A DNA stretch of 64,000 bases from a virus. A program made the position numbers and the translations under genes. Below, piece by piece: positions 9,178 through 17,680 of this stretch. Location of the stretch: IMG/VR virus record IMGVR_UViG_3300017991_000048, positions 1-64,000 of that record. One strand, 5' to 3'. The notes beneath the pieces are model-generated. The model had not been told where the DNA came from and did no database searches. It saw only the letters and a list, made by a program, of their open reading frames with translations. The number at the start of each line of letters is the position of its first letter. Position 1 is the stretch's first letter.

Positions 9178-10020
9178 CTACCGGGATCTAAATGTGGACT
9201 CAGTACGTATTATCTCAGTATAGTCGCCAATGACGCCTGCTGCACTAAAAGTCTTGGGGGAACTAGCGCCGTCTGAACTCCAGGTTGTCCCTGAAAACAA
9301 TCCATTCTTCGCTTTGACGGACCAGACATAATCCAGCGCGGTCAGACCGGGAAGCGTAGGAACCAGCGGGATATCCTTCGACATTTCGATTTGCTGTCGC
9401 CACATGAATATCTCCTCCTCAGTCATTGGATCTTCATGCCACGCCATGCCTACAAGCCAGTCCGACGTCGGAAGATCGCTTGAACCAGAGCTTGGCTGGA
9501 AGAAGTGGAAGTTCTGAGGAACAACCTCATTATCAAGAGTGATAGAGTCCACCGTAGGCTCTTTCTTGTGTCTGCGGCCATTGATATAAAAACCACCCTC
9601 AATATAATCGTCATCAGAGAGTACTATGGCCGTAAACTGAATCCCGGCATTGATCTGACTCCAATGTGACGTGCCATACTCGTTATTAATGTCGAACCCC
9701 TCTGCGTTCCAGGCCCCATCAGAGCTATTATTCTGAACCTCGAAGCTCATCTGACCAGTGACTTGAAGGTCCTCAGAACTCCCGCCTTGTCTATATAACT
9801 TATAATATGGCGAAGTATCCTCACACTCAAACAAATACTCATTCTTACCGGTTGGAGGGTGCCAAATTCCCTGCTTCCTTACCAGATGAACAATGAAGAT
9901 GGTCATCGCGGGTGCTCCGAACCGCAAAAACGAATCGTTTGATGCAAAATTAACATCCGTCCAGCTAAGGCCGTCTAACGGCTTAAGGATGTGCCACTTA
10001 TTATCTCTAGGTGCGACCAT
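9178..10020 (-). CDS. Probable tail adhesin with lectin/LamG-like fold
   Basis: 280 residues, no membrane segment. The pattern of beta strands, with IQFTAIVLSDDDYIEGGFYINGRR followed later by VGMAWHEDPMTEEEIFMWRQ, is what is seen at the ends of concanavalin-A/laminin-G-like jelly rolls in phage tail proteins. The C-terminus (SAAGVIGDYTEIIRTESTFRS) may be a trimerisation or attachment strand. It lies between the pyruvyltransferase gene and the collagen-like tail gene, so a receptor-binding role is likely. Confidence 0.6.
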   Translation of the reverse strand: MVAPRDNKWHILKPLDGLSWTDVNFASNDSFLRFGAPAMTIFIVHLVRKQGIWHPPTGKNEYLFECEDTSPYYKLYRQGGSSEDLQVTGQMSFEVQNNSSDGAWNAEGFDINNEYGTSHWSQINAGIQFTAIVLSDDDYIEGGFYINGRRHKKEPTVDSITLDNEVVPQNFHFFQPSSGSSDLPTSDWLVGMAWHEDPMTEEEIFMWRQQIEMSKDIPLVPTLPGLTALDYVWSVKAKNGLFSGTTWSSDGASSPKTFSAAGVIGDYTEIIRTESTFRSR

Positions 10021-10023
10021 CGT

Positions 10024-10767
10024 CTAACTCCTCTGTACGAATGCTTCGATACTCCAATCGATTGTTGCAACTTCATTCGGAACCGCTCTGATAACGAAGT
10101 CCGTGCCAGATACCACTGCATCGATACTCCAGATCAGACTCTCACTTTCCTGCGGACCGTTTAGTATTAGCAGATCATGCACCCGTTCTGCATTTGTGTC
10201 ATCTCTGCTGAATAGTGCCGAAAACACCCAAGTCTTATACTTCAACACAGTGCTATCGGTCGCAACGATAGTCCCCCAAATTACGTATGCTCCGTTGTCA
10301 GTGCCGGGATCAAAAGTGCCGAGATTCGCTGCCGTATCCGAGCTGGTCTGAATATCGGCATCAATATCAAACCCGCCACCGCCGCCACCGGGGATTGTTA
10401 CGACCGTTTTTCCGCCAGCATCCGCTGCTGTAACACCGGCTCCTACGAAGTTTAGATCGTCCCTTTGGGTTAATGGGGTGCCCTCATCTTCAATTGTATG
10501 ACCGCTTCCTGCTGGCCCGGTTGGACCAATAGGCCCGGTTGGACCAATAGGCCCGGTTGCCCCAAAACCGCCTGTTGGTCCAGTGGCTCCGGGTCCGCCT
10601 GTTGGCCCTGTCGGTCCTGGGGGTCCCGGTGGTCCGCCTGGGCCTGTAGCGCCGGTATGATCCAGAAGCTCTGGCTGGCCGCTCTCGTTGATATAAAACA
10701 CCACATACATATCCGAAGGCGGCGGCGGCACCGCCCCAGAAGGTCGTCTTCTTAATGCTATAGTCAT
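10024..10767 (-). CDS. Collagen-like tail fibre protein
   Basis: 247 residues from ATG 10767. It begins with the tail-protein motif ([36 protein letters not shown]). About 17 Gly-X-Y triplets follow ([19 protein letters not shown] style), a collagen-like shaft. Then comes the [17 protein letters not shown] module that also occurs in the gene at 11375, a Gly6 hinge and a C-terminal beta domain. Collagen repeats are common in phage fibre shafts. The longer ORF start at 10818 would overlap the upstream gene and is not used. Confidence 0.85.
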   Translation of the reverse strand: MTIALRRRPSGAVPPPPSDMYVVFYINESGQPELLDHTGATGPGGPPGPPGPTGPTGGPGATGPTGGFGATGPIGPTGPIGPTGPAGSGHTIEDEGTPLTQRDDLNFVGAGVTAADAGGKTVVTIPGGGGGGFDIDADIQTSSDTAANLGTFDPGTDNGAYVIWGTIVATDSTVLKYKTWVFSALFSRDDTNAERVHDLLILNGPQESESLIWSIDAVVSGTDFVIRAVPNEVATIDWSIEAFVQRS

Positions 10768-10769
10768 CT

Positions 10770-11333
10770 TTAACCTACCTGCATCCAGTTTGCTCCATCT
10801 GAACGGAGTTTGACCCACTCATAATCGGTGTTCATCACATGGCTCGCTGCCCCGTCTATCGTTTCGCCACCGAATGTGTTTATCGTGCAATTGTTGGTTG
10901 CCGCTGTAGTCAACTTGACCCAAATCTCACGGTTTGTTCCGCCAACTGCTGTAGGCAGAGTTACCGTGGCAACACCGCCTGAAACATCGACTCTGATAAG
11001 CTCCCCAAGAGCAGCGGCGATAGCTCCGGTCTGAACGGCTGTCTGAAGTACAGGCGTTCCACCTAATAAACCCGGAGCCTTCCAAGTAGCTGCCACAGCC
11101 GAGTCCGCTGTTAAAACGCCGCCTGCAACCGGAGGGGCTGATGCTGAAACATCAACTGGCGCTCCCGTGGTAGCCAGTTCGTCTGCTGTTCCAACCCCAG
11201 ATGGCCGCACAACACCGGCATCATCTTTGGTTTTCAGAATGTCATCAGCAAGATCAACAAACAGACTCAACTGGTCTGTCGCTGGTAACACCACACTAGC
11301 GGCACTCTGTTTCTTTAACGTAATCTGACCCAT
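10770..11333 (-). CDS. Tail-associated structural protein
   Basis: 187 residues. The N-terminal motif is [16 protein letters not shown]...[15 protein letters not shown]. It then has an Ala/Val/Gly-rich beta domain ending [17 protein letters not shown], a terminal strand pattern frequent in phage tail-fibre heads (phrasing of the kind 'SDGxNWxxVG'). It is packed 3 bases from the collagen-like gene and is presumably part of the same virion structure. Confidence 0.75.
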   Translation of the reverse strand: MGQITLKKQSAASVVLPATDQLSLFVDLADDILKTKDDAGVVRPSGVGTADELATTGAPVDVSASAPPVAGGVLTADSAVAATWKAPGLLGGTPVLQTAVQTGAIAAALGELIRVDVSGGVATVTLPTAVGGTNREIWVKLTTAATNNCTINTFGGETIDGAASHVMNTDYEWVKLRSDGANWMQVG

Positions 11334-11374
11334 AATCTATTGCCTCCAAAAGACGACACTCAATGAATGAATGA

Positions 11375-12727
11375 TTATCCGTGTTCAACGGCTTTACCTG
11401 ACACCCGCCAATCAATGCTTTCTGCGGCGTCTCCAGTAACCTGAATATCAATAATCGGACCGCCACCAGGAATATCAAACGTGACGTCCCAAGCAGCGGC
11501 TCCCGCATCCTTATAAGGACCGTTTACAAAATTAACATCTTTGTTAGTCACGGTTGTGGCCCCCGCACCCCTACGGAAAGCCGCCGCAACTTTGAACAAC
11601 GCCACGTCTGACGTATCGTTAGATTGAGCCTCTATCAGAAAGTCAAGGGCTACAATTCGATTGTCAGCCAGAGTGGAGTAAGAATATAATGTGGTAGGTG
11701 TGGCATCTGCGGTACTAATATTGGCATCGATATATGTGGTCCCTGGATACGCCAGTTCCAAAGCAGTCGTAATATCGTAACCATCGTAAGGAGTGACATC
11801 TACAATATCCCCATCAACGATCAGAGTGCCGTCCACGATCAACGGCTCCACATACGGCATCCGGTCATTCTCTTGAACGACCCGCCTGGACCGTGGCGGG
11901 ATATAAGCTATTGAGAAGTTGTCTTCGGTCCTTACCGCTGTAGCATTGCCGTCGATAAAGAGGTTACCGCCATCCCCCACGACAACATTGTTCTCAAACA
12001 ACATGTCCTGTTTTTCAGGGACTGTCTGATCATCAGTAACTTCAGCTAGACTGTAGCCGCCACCGCCCTCGACCTCTACTTGAGTCTTACCTCCTGTATC
12101 AGTGACAGTGACGCCATCCCCCACGAAATTCATGGTGGCTCTTTGGGTTACCGGTACGCCTTCATCCTCAACCAAAGTGTAGCCGCCACCGCCAATGGCC
12201 TCAAAAGTCAGGGCTGTGGTGTTAAGGGTTATTGGAGCCGCTGTAGCCAAAATGAAAATCTGCTTGCCGTTCGCAGTTCCTTCTGGCCCTGTGGTAGTAA
12301 TACAACCGGGATTGACCTGATCTGACGCAGCAAAGTCTTCGCGCCGTTCCAGTATAAAAGGGTTAGCCCCGTCACCGAGTTGAGTGACAGTATAAATGCC
12401 GTTATCCTCGCCAGCCGCCCCGTTCTGTAGAAGAAGGTCATCAGTTAAGGCAGGAGCAACACCGTCAATAGAAGGCAGAGCACCGTTGGCGTTCGCCGTA
12501 ATAACATTATCTACCCGTGTGTAAGCTGGCAGAACCGCATCAGTGGCGAACCGAACAGCGTCATGGTAATCTTCTGGCCCTGAGGCCACCGGATAAATAA
12601 CGCCAAGGTGGTCTTTCCACTTTAAAGCTCCGTCCGCAACGTCCCGAAATAACCGAGCTTTTCCAGCCCCAGTCGCTACCGGAATAGCAGAAGCAAGCTC
12701 ACCTGTAAGTTGGATGTTAGACGCCAT
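11375..12727 (-). CDS. Tail fibre-like structural protein
   Basis: 450 residues. It begins with a variant of the tail motif (ASAIPVATGAGKARLFRDVADGALKWKDH). It has a fibre repeat (DDLLLQNGAAGEDNGIYTVTQL), the VEDEGVPVTQRATMNFVG module shared with the collagen-like gene, and a second Gly-rich linker, then a C-terminal beta domain (about 330-450). No signal peptide or membrane segment. The shared modules show that the genes from 9178 to 13318 form one adhesin/fibre locus built by domain shuffling. Confidence 0.85.
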   Translation of the reverse strand: MASNIQLTGELASAIPVATGAGKARLFRDVADGALKWKDHLGVIYPVASGPEDYHDAVRFATDAVLPAYTRVDNVITANANGALPSIDGVAPALTDDLLLQNGAAGEDNGIYTVTQLGDGANPFILERREDFAASDQVNPGCITTTGPEGTANGKQIFILATAAPITLNTTALTFEAIGGGGYTLVEDEGVPVTQRATMNFVGDGVTVTDTGGKTQVEVEGGGGYSLAEVTDDQTVPEKQDMLFENNVVVGDGGNLFIDGNATAVRTEDNFSIAYIPPRSRRVVQENDRMPYVEPLIVDGTLIVDGDIVDVTPYDGYDITTALELAYPGTTYIDANISTADATPTTLYSYSTLADNRIVALDFLIEAQSNDTSDVALFKVAAAFRRGAGATTVTNKDVNFVNGPYKDAGAAAWDVTFDIPGGGPIIDIQVTGDAAESIDWRVSGKAVEHG

Positions 12728-12730
12728 CTC

Positions 12731-13318
12731 CTAAATCTCCAGCACAATTAATTCGCCAATCGAATCCAACGTTCCCTCAACATTCACGCCACCAACAACA
12801 ATCATTTGCTGGTACTGAGGGATGGTTACGGTGGTTCCGCTTGGGACGGTTTCGTAACTAAAGTTGTCAAGACCTCCGCCACCCCCTCCCGAACGGATAA
12901 GAGGATTTAACTTTGTGGCCCACCCATAATCCGTGTTCCCCTCACGAGTTTCTAAGACAAACCCAACACGAGTGCTGAAGGCGGTAAGCGAAAAAGTACC
13001 AAAGGACGTTTCTAGCGGCCCTCCGGTGCCTGTGACAGTGCTTTTGAAGCCTACAGCCCTGCCCGTGCTCGCGGGAAACACAAACGTAACAACGGTTGTG
13101 GGGGTCAGAACTAGATGGGTAATGGGATTGACATCGGTGAGGGCGGGAGTTGTAGACAACTCATCTGTTCCCAAGACCTCCAAATACCACTCCACAACGC
13201 TAGAAGCGTCCTGTAGCTTGATGCTGATCGTATTGCCTGGGCCTACGTCTACGCCGTCCGTTGTGGGTACAAACGGTCCAACTCCGTCTTGAATCAAGCA
13301 GATAGGAGAAAGTGGCAT
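12731..13318 (-). CDS. Virion-associated hypothetical protein
   Basis: 195 residues, beta-rich and Thr/Val/Gly-rich, with a Gly6 hinge at about 145-150. The C-terminal 45 residues (VPSGTTVTIPQYQQMIVVGGVNVEGTLDSIGELIVLE) look like the beta-solenoid closing strand often found in fibre tips. It is the first gene of the left-pointing tail block. A weak CAGGTAG ribosome site lies before the ATG. Confidence 0.65.
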   Translation of the reverse strand: MPLSPICLIQDGVGPFVPTTDGVDVGPGNTISIKLQDASSVVEWYLEVLGTDELSTTPALTDVNPITHLVLTPTTVVTFVFPASTGRAVGFKSTVTGTGGPLETSFGTFSLTAFSTRVGFVLETREGNTDYGWATKLNPLIRSGGGGGGLDNFSYETVPSGTTVTIPQYQQMIVVGGVNVEGTLDSIGELIVLEI

Positions 13319-13403
13319 ATCACTACCTGCTGGTACATAAGGAAAAATTACGGGCTACAATGGTGTAAGTAAAAAAATAACCTTATGATTCTGAATTCTT
13401 AAG

Positions 13404-13688
13404 ATGTCTTCTGCGATGTTAGAACTATTCTGTAGCCGATGTGGTAAAACACCCCACCAATTCCAAAACCCTCTCAACGAAGAGTCCTATTGGAACTGTT
13501 CCAAATGTCACCAAAAGGTGAAAACAATGGATATTATAGAACAATTGGTCGCAATAGCGACACAGGCAAGAGATTGGGAAAGAAGAGCGCTACGGGCAGA
13601 GTCCGCGTTAGAAGACAGACCTAATGGGCGAAAACCCTGGAGAAGGGAAGATCGGAGTCGAGGTCTAATGAGGTACAGGTTCCGCTAA
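13404..13688 (+). CDS. Small zinc-ribbon protein with basic C-terminus
   Basis: 94 residues. A two-knuckle zinc ribbon (CSRCGK...CSKCHQK) fills the first 35 residues. Next come a helix (IIEQLVAIATQARDWERRALRAE) and an Arg-rich tail (RREDRSRGLMRYRFR) that could bind nucleic acid. A GTGTAAG motif lies about 35 bases upstream. It resembles, in layout, the zinc-ribbon/helix proteins near 58 kb but lacks the LWDHL tag. Function unknown. Confidence 0.6.
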   Translation: MSSAMLELFCSRCGKTPHQFQNPLNEESYWNCSKCHQKVKTMDIIEQLVAIATQARDWERRALRAESALEDRPNGRKPWRREDRSRGLMRYRFR

Positions 13689-14068
13689 CGGCAATCGTAA
13701 GTATACGCCGTTAGAATCCTCCGGGCTTTCAAATAAGAACCTAACTGACCCAAAGGAGGTAAAGGCATCTCCGGTGTTAACTCTCCAGGCTCCACAAAAA
13801 GCAGATCTTCAAAATTCTTCACTAATTTCGAAATAGGTATCTTCACAGTCATTGAGTCCACAACCGGTCCCACTGTCTCATCTAATATAACTGGGGTTCC
13901 CTTCACCCATTCCAGGGGCAGCCAATCTAACTGTTGGGTTTTATCAAACCGACCAACCACAGTTCCGTCAGTGACCAGCCAATCCCCACGCCGAAGTCTA
14001 ATTCGATGAGAAGGCTTTGGCCCCGTCAACAAATGATCTTTCATAACAAAGTGGTAGCCTGAACGCAT
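13685..14068 (-). CDS. Hypothetical protein
   Basis: About 127 residues, not recognised. Beta-rich N-terminal half (HRIRLRRGDWLVTDGTVVGRFD), then a proline-rich turn (MPLPPLGQ) and a terminal helix LGSYLKARRILTAY that resembles the RYL/RYA terminal motifs of the window. ATG 14068 is preferred. A TTG at 14086 would add six Lys-rich residues. It diverges from the + gene at 14126 and shares its promoter region. Confidence 0.55.
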   Translation of the reverse strand: MRSGYHFVMKDHLLTGPKPSHRIRLRRGDWLVTDGTVVGRFDKTQQLDWLPLEWVKGTPVILDETVGPVVDSMTVKIPISKLVKNFEDLLFVEPGELTPEMPLPPLGQLGSYLKARRILTAYTYDCR

Positions 14069-14089
14069 GTTTTTGATTTTTGACAAAAA

Positions 14090-14122
14090 GTTTAGAGATC
14101 TCCGAGTCTCAAGTGTAATATA
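14090..14122 (+). promoter_or_regulatory. Class A promoter, near-leaderless
   Basis: TTTAGAGAT, 13 nt containing CTCAAG, then TGTAATATA. Only a few bases separate it from the ATG at 14126, and no Shine-Dalgarno is present. Confidence 0.65.
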
Positions 14123-14125
14123 AGT

Positions 14126-14503
14126 ATGGAAGATTTATTCGAAAAAGAAATTGAGGCCCGTAAAGCAGCGGATGAACAAGTAGAAACAGAACAGAGTTCC
14201 CTTGAACCGGGTGACTTTTGCGTCCGTTACGCCCATGGGCTGGCAATCTATAGCGAAATCCTGGACGCCGCCACCCTTTCTCTGCGTGGTCGTCGCCTTG
14301 AAGACCTTGATGAAGACGAACGTGAAGAATACGAATTCGTCCGTACCTCTTATCAAGACGAACACATGCGGAACTACCGCTTCACTCGCTCGTATAGCTG
14401 TGTGTGCCCTCAAGGTGAACTGGGAGACATTCACGTGTCAACTGTCTCACGTTGTCTCACTCACGAAGAGTTTATCGCCGCTAAAAACAACGGTTGGCAA
14501 TGA
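14126..14503 (+). CDS. Hypothetical acidic protein
   Basis: 125 residues, not recognised. N-terminal acidic helix (EDLFEKEIEARKAADEQVETEQ), a small central beta segment (GDFCVRYAHGLAIYSEILDAATLSL) and a C-terminal part with two Cys (CVCPQG). The start is set by the class A promoter motif ending 4 bases before the ATG. Confidence 0.65.
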   Translation: MEDLFEKEIEARKAADEQVETEQSSLEPGDFCVRYAHGLAIYSEILDAATLSLRGRRLEDLDEDEREEYEFVRTSYQDEHMRNYRFTRSYSCVCPQGELGDIHVSTVSRCLTHEEFIAAKNNGWQ

Positions 14504-14526
14504 TTCTCTTTTGAGAACACACTGAC

Positions 14527-14880
14527 ATGCTAGGAGAATTCAAAAGTGTGCTCCCTGATTTGTCTGTTTATCCTTCTACCAAAGAAGGAGTTGAACACCT
14601 CATACAAGATTTAACCCCTGCAATTACCAATTTGTGGAAGACTGAGCGCAAAGATTCAGACGATTTGGTAGCAGTGATCGACGCTCATACCAATAATATA
14701 TCCCTGAAATCTAGAAAAGCTGTCTACGTGCAATTAAAAAGACACAACCCTGAGATAGATTTGCTCAAACGACTTCAAAAGCCTGCCTCAAAAGCAAACG
14801 GAACTGTAAAAATCTGGACAATTGTTGGGTTTTCAAACGGAAAAGTTTGCGCTCTTCCGATGGTTTTAGCTCGCAGCTAA
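14527..14880 (+). CDS. Hypothetical protein
   Basis: 117 residues, not recognised. Mixed alpha/beta, ending with a hydrophobic strand pair (VKIWTIVGFSNGKVCALPMVL). It follows the gene at 14126 after 23 bases and its end overlaps the end of the convergent Fic-like gene by 15 bases. Confidence 0.6.
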   Translation: MLGEFKSVLPDLSVYPSTKEGVEHLIQDLTPAITNLWKTERKDSDDLVAVIDAHTNNISLKSRKAVYVQLKRHNPEIDLLKRLQKPASKANGTVKIWTIVGFSNGKVCALPMVLARS

Positions 14881-15447
14881 AGCAGCACTAGAGTGGTCCC
14901 TGATCAAGTCAAAGTACTGCTCGCGGCCTTTACACAAAATGATACAAGGCTCGACGCCAACCAATAACGAATGGTTGATCGTAAGCACCCGGCCAACCTT
15001 TCCGTTATAGAGATCATAAGGATGGATATTTTCAAATTTACAATGAAGCTCCCAAACTTCGAAAACTCTCTGCTCCAATTCAGTGTTCTTTTGAAGACGT
15101 AACATATTTACTACTCTTTGAACCGAACGGTTCCACTCCCACATAAAATAAGGGACGTCAGCAACCGGCAATAAATGATTAAGGCCGATCTTTTTTTCCC
15201 TCCTCCGAAGTTTCCCGGCTAATAAATGATCTCGGAGTAGTAGCCTATGTACAGAATGAGGTAAAGCGAAGCGGCTTTCTGACGCCATTTTGATCGCGTA
15301 CATTACAGCTTCTCTGTGTCCGTCGTAAACTAACTCCCCTGGCTCACTCAGACCGGGCTGCGGATCAATCTTGTTAGACTCTGTTACAAATTCATGGACC
15401 CACTCCGCAGACAAGCCAGCCTGATAAAGCAACTCAGTTTCTTCCAT
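14866..15447 (-). CDS. Fic/Doc-family protein with altered catalytic motif
   Basis: 193 residues. The Fic fold is clear from the helix pattern: SVHRLLLRDHLLAGKLRRREKKIGLNHLLPVADVPYFM, then FENIHPYDLYNGKVGR followed by LTINHSLLVG. The canonical motif is HPFxDGNGRxxR. Here the catalytic His is kept, but the Asp-Gly pair is Leu-Tyr and the first Arg is Lys. Fic enzymes transfer AMP, UMP or phosphate to target proteins. With this loop the activity may be altered, as in Doc kinases. Two RHH genes lie directly upstream, fitting a toxin-antitoxin-like unit. Confidence 0.8.
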   Translation of the reverse strand: MEETELLYQAGLSAEWVHEFVTESNKIDPQPGLSEPGELVYDGHREAVMYAIKMASESRFALPHSVHRLLLRDHLLAGKLRRREKKIGLNHLLPVADVPYFMWEWNRSVQRVVNMLRLQKNTELEQRVFEVWELHCKFENIHPYDLYNGKVGRVLTINHSLLVGVEPCIILCKGREQYFDLIRDHSSAALAAS

Positions 15448-15449
15448 AC

Positions 15450-15701
15450 CTATTTCCTTTTAAGTTGCCGCGCTGCTTCCTGAAGATCTTTCGCGGAAGT
15501 GCGTTTGACTTCGGCCCAAGGCTTCGAAAGCTCAACCGCCTCTTGCAAAAGCTCTTTCATAACTGTTTGCCAGGGGCGTCCACGACGGTCGGCTATCTCT
15601 TTAATGGCTTCTTCCAAATCATAAGGTAACCGGAAAGTTACAATCCTACTCAACTTTCCCCGTGTCGTAAGCGGCTTATCTGGTTTTCGTCGATGGTGCA
15701 T
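15450..15701 (-). CDS. Ribbon-helix-helix DNA-binding protein (antitoxin-like)
   Basis: 83 residues. Basic N-terminus, then RIVTFRLPYDLEEAIKEIADRRGRPWQTVMKELLQEAVEL, a typical MetJ/Arc/CopG ribbon-helix-helix with the beta strand IVTFRLP. The C-terminal helix could contact the Fic-like protein encoded 2 bases downstream. TAATG overlap with the gene upstream indicates coupled translation. Likely repressor and/or antitoxin of the unit. Confidence 0.75.
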   Translation of the reverse strand: MHHRRKPDKPLTTRGKLSRIVTFRLPYDLEEAIKEIADRRGRPWQTVMKELLQEAVELSKPWAEVKRTSAKDLQEAARQLKRK

Positions 15702-15979
15702 TACGTTTCTGAGTCTGTTTTACGCTTTGCTAAACGCACTAGCCGTTGAATTTCGCGTTCTTGTGTCCTGGTTGGCCCCTGAACTTTGAACCGCCCAAAA
15801 GGTGTAGACCAACCATAATAACGAGCCTCCGACTTGAGGCCCTCTTCAACTAACCATTGTAAATATGTTTGATACTTGATTTCGTGGTATGCTGCTCCTT
15901 GCTGCAACAGTTCCAACACATGCGGTTCAATCCGAACAGTAATAGGTACTTTCGAAACCTTCTTACGCTTTGACACCAT
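15701..15979 (-). CDS. CopG-type antitoxin-like ribbon-helix-helix protein
   Basis: 92 residues from ATG 15979. KVPITVRIEPHVLELLQQGAAYHEIKYQTYLQWLVEEGLKSE is close to the CopG antitoxin pattern (beta strand, then two helices with YQT at the turn). A C-terminal basic helix (REIQRLVRLAKRKT) may touch DNA. Its start codon and that of the divergent gene overlap in the palindrome CCATGG, leaving no room for a separate leader on either side. Confidence 0.7.
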   Translation of the reverse strand: MVSKRKKVSKVPITVRIEPHVLELLQQGAAYHEIKYQTYLQWLVEEGLKSEARYYGWSTPFGRFKVQGPTRTQEREIQRLVRLAKRKTDSET

Positions 15980-16604
15980 GGACGACTCTACACCACTACC
16001 AAAAACAATGGAATATGGGCAACTTAGGGCCGAAAGCCTCGATGAAGTGGCTCCCCGGTTGGTGGAATTCACACAAGATCTCATCAAACGCCTGAGAGCT
16101 TGTAAAATCAAAATTGAAACTACTACGGTTTACCTGTTGAACTCTACGGATCATCCCATCGAAGTCCCATGTTCTGGAAACGGAGTTCCCATAGAAATGA
16201 ACTTCGATGCCTCGCTCCCGGTCTGGTCACCAGAGCCCAGAGCCAGAGTCCAGGTCAGTTTCAACCACGGAAAGCGTTACTTCTATCTTGAACGAGGCAA
16301 AGAGCTTCGGAACGCCAAGTTTCCGATGTCCAAGGTGCTAAAACGGTTTCTCGGTGAAATTAAGATCACTGAACGAAAGGTTCGAATTCAATCAGAAAAG
16401 AAAGAGAAAGCTCTAAAAGCAAGGCAAAACCTCAGTAAGCTCTGCAAAGAAATGGGAGCCTTACCCACGAAAAACCCCGATATTGTTCAGAAAAACAGCG
16501 TGAAGGTCACGTGCTTACCGCAAACGCCTACTCAAGTGTCCCTCACCCTTACTGTTACACACGACCAAGTACTTGAAATCATTAGAAAGTATACAAAAGT
16601 TTAA
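15978..16604 (+). CDS. Hypothetical protein
   Basis: About 208 residues, not recognised. Beta-rich first half, a charged helix (about 130-155, SEKKEKALKARQNLSKLCKE) and a beta C-terminus. Start candidates are ATG 15978, which overlaps the divergent antitoxin start codon, and ATG 16008 (MEYGQLRAESL). Neither has a Shine-Dalgarno. The gene ends just before the class A promoter of the next operon. Confidence 0.55.
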   Translation: MDDSTPLPKTMEYGQLRAESLDEVAPRLVEFTQDLIKRLRACKIKIETTTVYLLNSTDHPIEVPCSGNGVPIEMNFDASLPVWSPEPRARVQVSFNHGKRYFYLERGKELRNAKFPMSKVLKRFLGEIKITERKVRIQSEKKEKALKARQNLSKLCKEMGALPTKNPDIVQKNSVKVTCLPQTPTQVSLTLTVTHDQVLEIIRKYTKV

Positions 16605-16612
16605 CCTTAAAC

Positions 16613-16643
16613 TAAAGTTTTCCAACGCTGAAGTGTAATTAAA
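16613..16643 (+). promoter_or_regulatory. Class A promoter
   Basis: ACTAAAGTTTT, then CCAACGCTGAA, then GTGTAATTAAAT. It keeps the CGCTGAAG block seen in the spacer of several class A sites. A GGAGG at 16664-16668 follows. Confidence 0.6.
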
Positions 16644-16679
16644 TTAGGGCTAAGCTTTGGCCTATGGAGGTATATGTGT

Positions 16680-17027
16680 ATGAACAAACCAACTCACCAA
16701 GTCCCGATCGGGTCCATTGTCAAAGTTAAGGTGGACTTGTCGTATGGGGTTTGCAGCGAAGACGTCAAAATCGACTTGGCAGGAGACTGTCAGCTTTACG
16801 TTGTGGCTCATGCTGACAATGGATCAGAATCAACACCGTTGTATGTAGTCTCCGATTTACCCGTGGAGTATGCGGCGGACACAGAGCCACACAGTCAACC
16901 CCGATTACTGTACCGTTCCTTGGCTACGCTCGTAGAGTACTTCTTTGAGGACGCTATCGAACCGACAGGACAACAGCAAAAGCTCCACTCAAACCTTTCC
17001 GAGTGGATCGCAAAGGATGCCGCATGA
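16680..17027 (+). CDS. Hypothetical protein
   Basis: 115 residues, not recognised. Beta-rich (GSIVKVKVDLSYGV, CQLYVVAHAD, TPLYVVSDLPVEY) with a helical end. ATG 16680 has GGAGG at a better distance than ATG 16674. It is coupled to the next gene by an ATGA overlap. Confidence 0.6.
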   Translation: MNKPTHQVPIGSIVKVKVDLSYGVCSEDVKIDLAGDCQLYVVAHADNGSESTPLYVVSDLPVEYAADTEPHSQPRLLYRSLATLVEYFFEDAIEPTGQQQKLHSNLSEWIAKDAA

Positions 17028-17572
17028 CACCTTTCTTGAAAGTATACTTTGCAGTTGAAGCTCCTTTATCTGTTTTCTTCTACGACACCGGCAGACGAGA
17101 ACACGTTTGCAGTGGTTCTTCGCACACCGTGAGCGAAACTGCCAAGTTCTGTGAACAGTGTGGAGCTGCCGCCATGACCAAACCAATAATGGAGCCCACA
17201 GAGGTATTCAGAGCCTTCTGTGTCAAGATGGACTGCACCCCAGAATACGCTTTTGATGCACTCAGAAAAGGCGAATGGGAATGGTCTGATGAAGAGGGGT
17301 CAAGCCACACTCTTGGTTGGCACAAAGTTAACTACCTAGAAGACTCCGAGAGTTTAGCTGAAAGCTCCAGCGGTAAGCGGTTAATGGCTCTGGGAATAGA
17401 ATTGGCTTCCCGTGATCTAACAGACGACATAGTTTATGAATCCCGAAAACAAGAACTGTCATATACCCTTGATGACCTAGCCGCGTTCACTAGAGTTATG
17501 CAAGAAGTCAAAGACGAGTTTAACATCCCCGCAGCCCCGAAGCTCTATGTCCAAGGGTATCTGTCTTATTAG
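17024..17572 (+). CDS. Hypothetical protein with zinc-ribbon-like segment
   Basis: 182 residues from ATG 17024. A possible zinc site (HVCSG...KFCEQCG) lies at about 25-50. After it comes a helical region (EVFRAFCVKMDCTPEYAFDALRKGEWEW) and a helical C-terminus (YTLDDLAAFTRVMQEVKDEF). Not recognised. It shares the class A promoter at 16613 with the preceding gene. Confidence 0.6.
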   Translation: MTPFLKVYFAVEAPLSVFFYDTGRREHVCSGSSHTVSETAKFCEQCGAAAMTKPIMEPTEVFRAFCVKMDCTPEYAFDALRKGEWEWSDEEGSSHTLGWHKVNYLEDSESLAESSSGKRLMALGIELASRDLTDDIVYESRKQELSYTLDDLAAFTRVMQEVKDEFNIPAAPKLYVQGYLSY

Positions 17573-17599
17573 ATCTATTACACCTCACTTTCGTTCCTT

Positions 17600-17633
17600 T
17601 TATATATTACACTTCAACTCCACAAAACTCTAG
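17600..17633 (-). promoter_or_regulatory. Leftward class A promoter (antisense or regulatory)
   Basis: On the - strand: CTAGAGTTTT, then GTGGAGTTGAA, then GTGTAATATA. A transcript would run antisense to the genes at 17024 and 16680. No ORF begins after it. Confidence 0.5.
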
Positions 17634-17645
17634 TTTGACTTTTTC

Positions 17646-17680
17646 CTAGAGTTTCCCCGACCTCAAGTGTAATATATAAA
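17646..17680 (+). promoter_or_regulatory. Class A promoter of the GHKL/peptidase gene
   Basis: CTAGAGTTT, 13 nt, TGTAATATA, then AAAAGGACGGCAT before the ATG at 17691. The AAGGA acts as Shine-Dalgarno. Confidence 0.75.
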
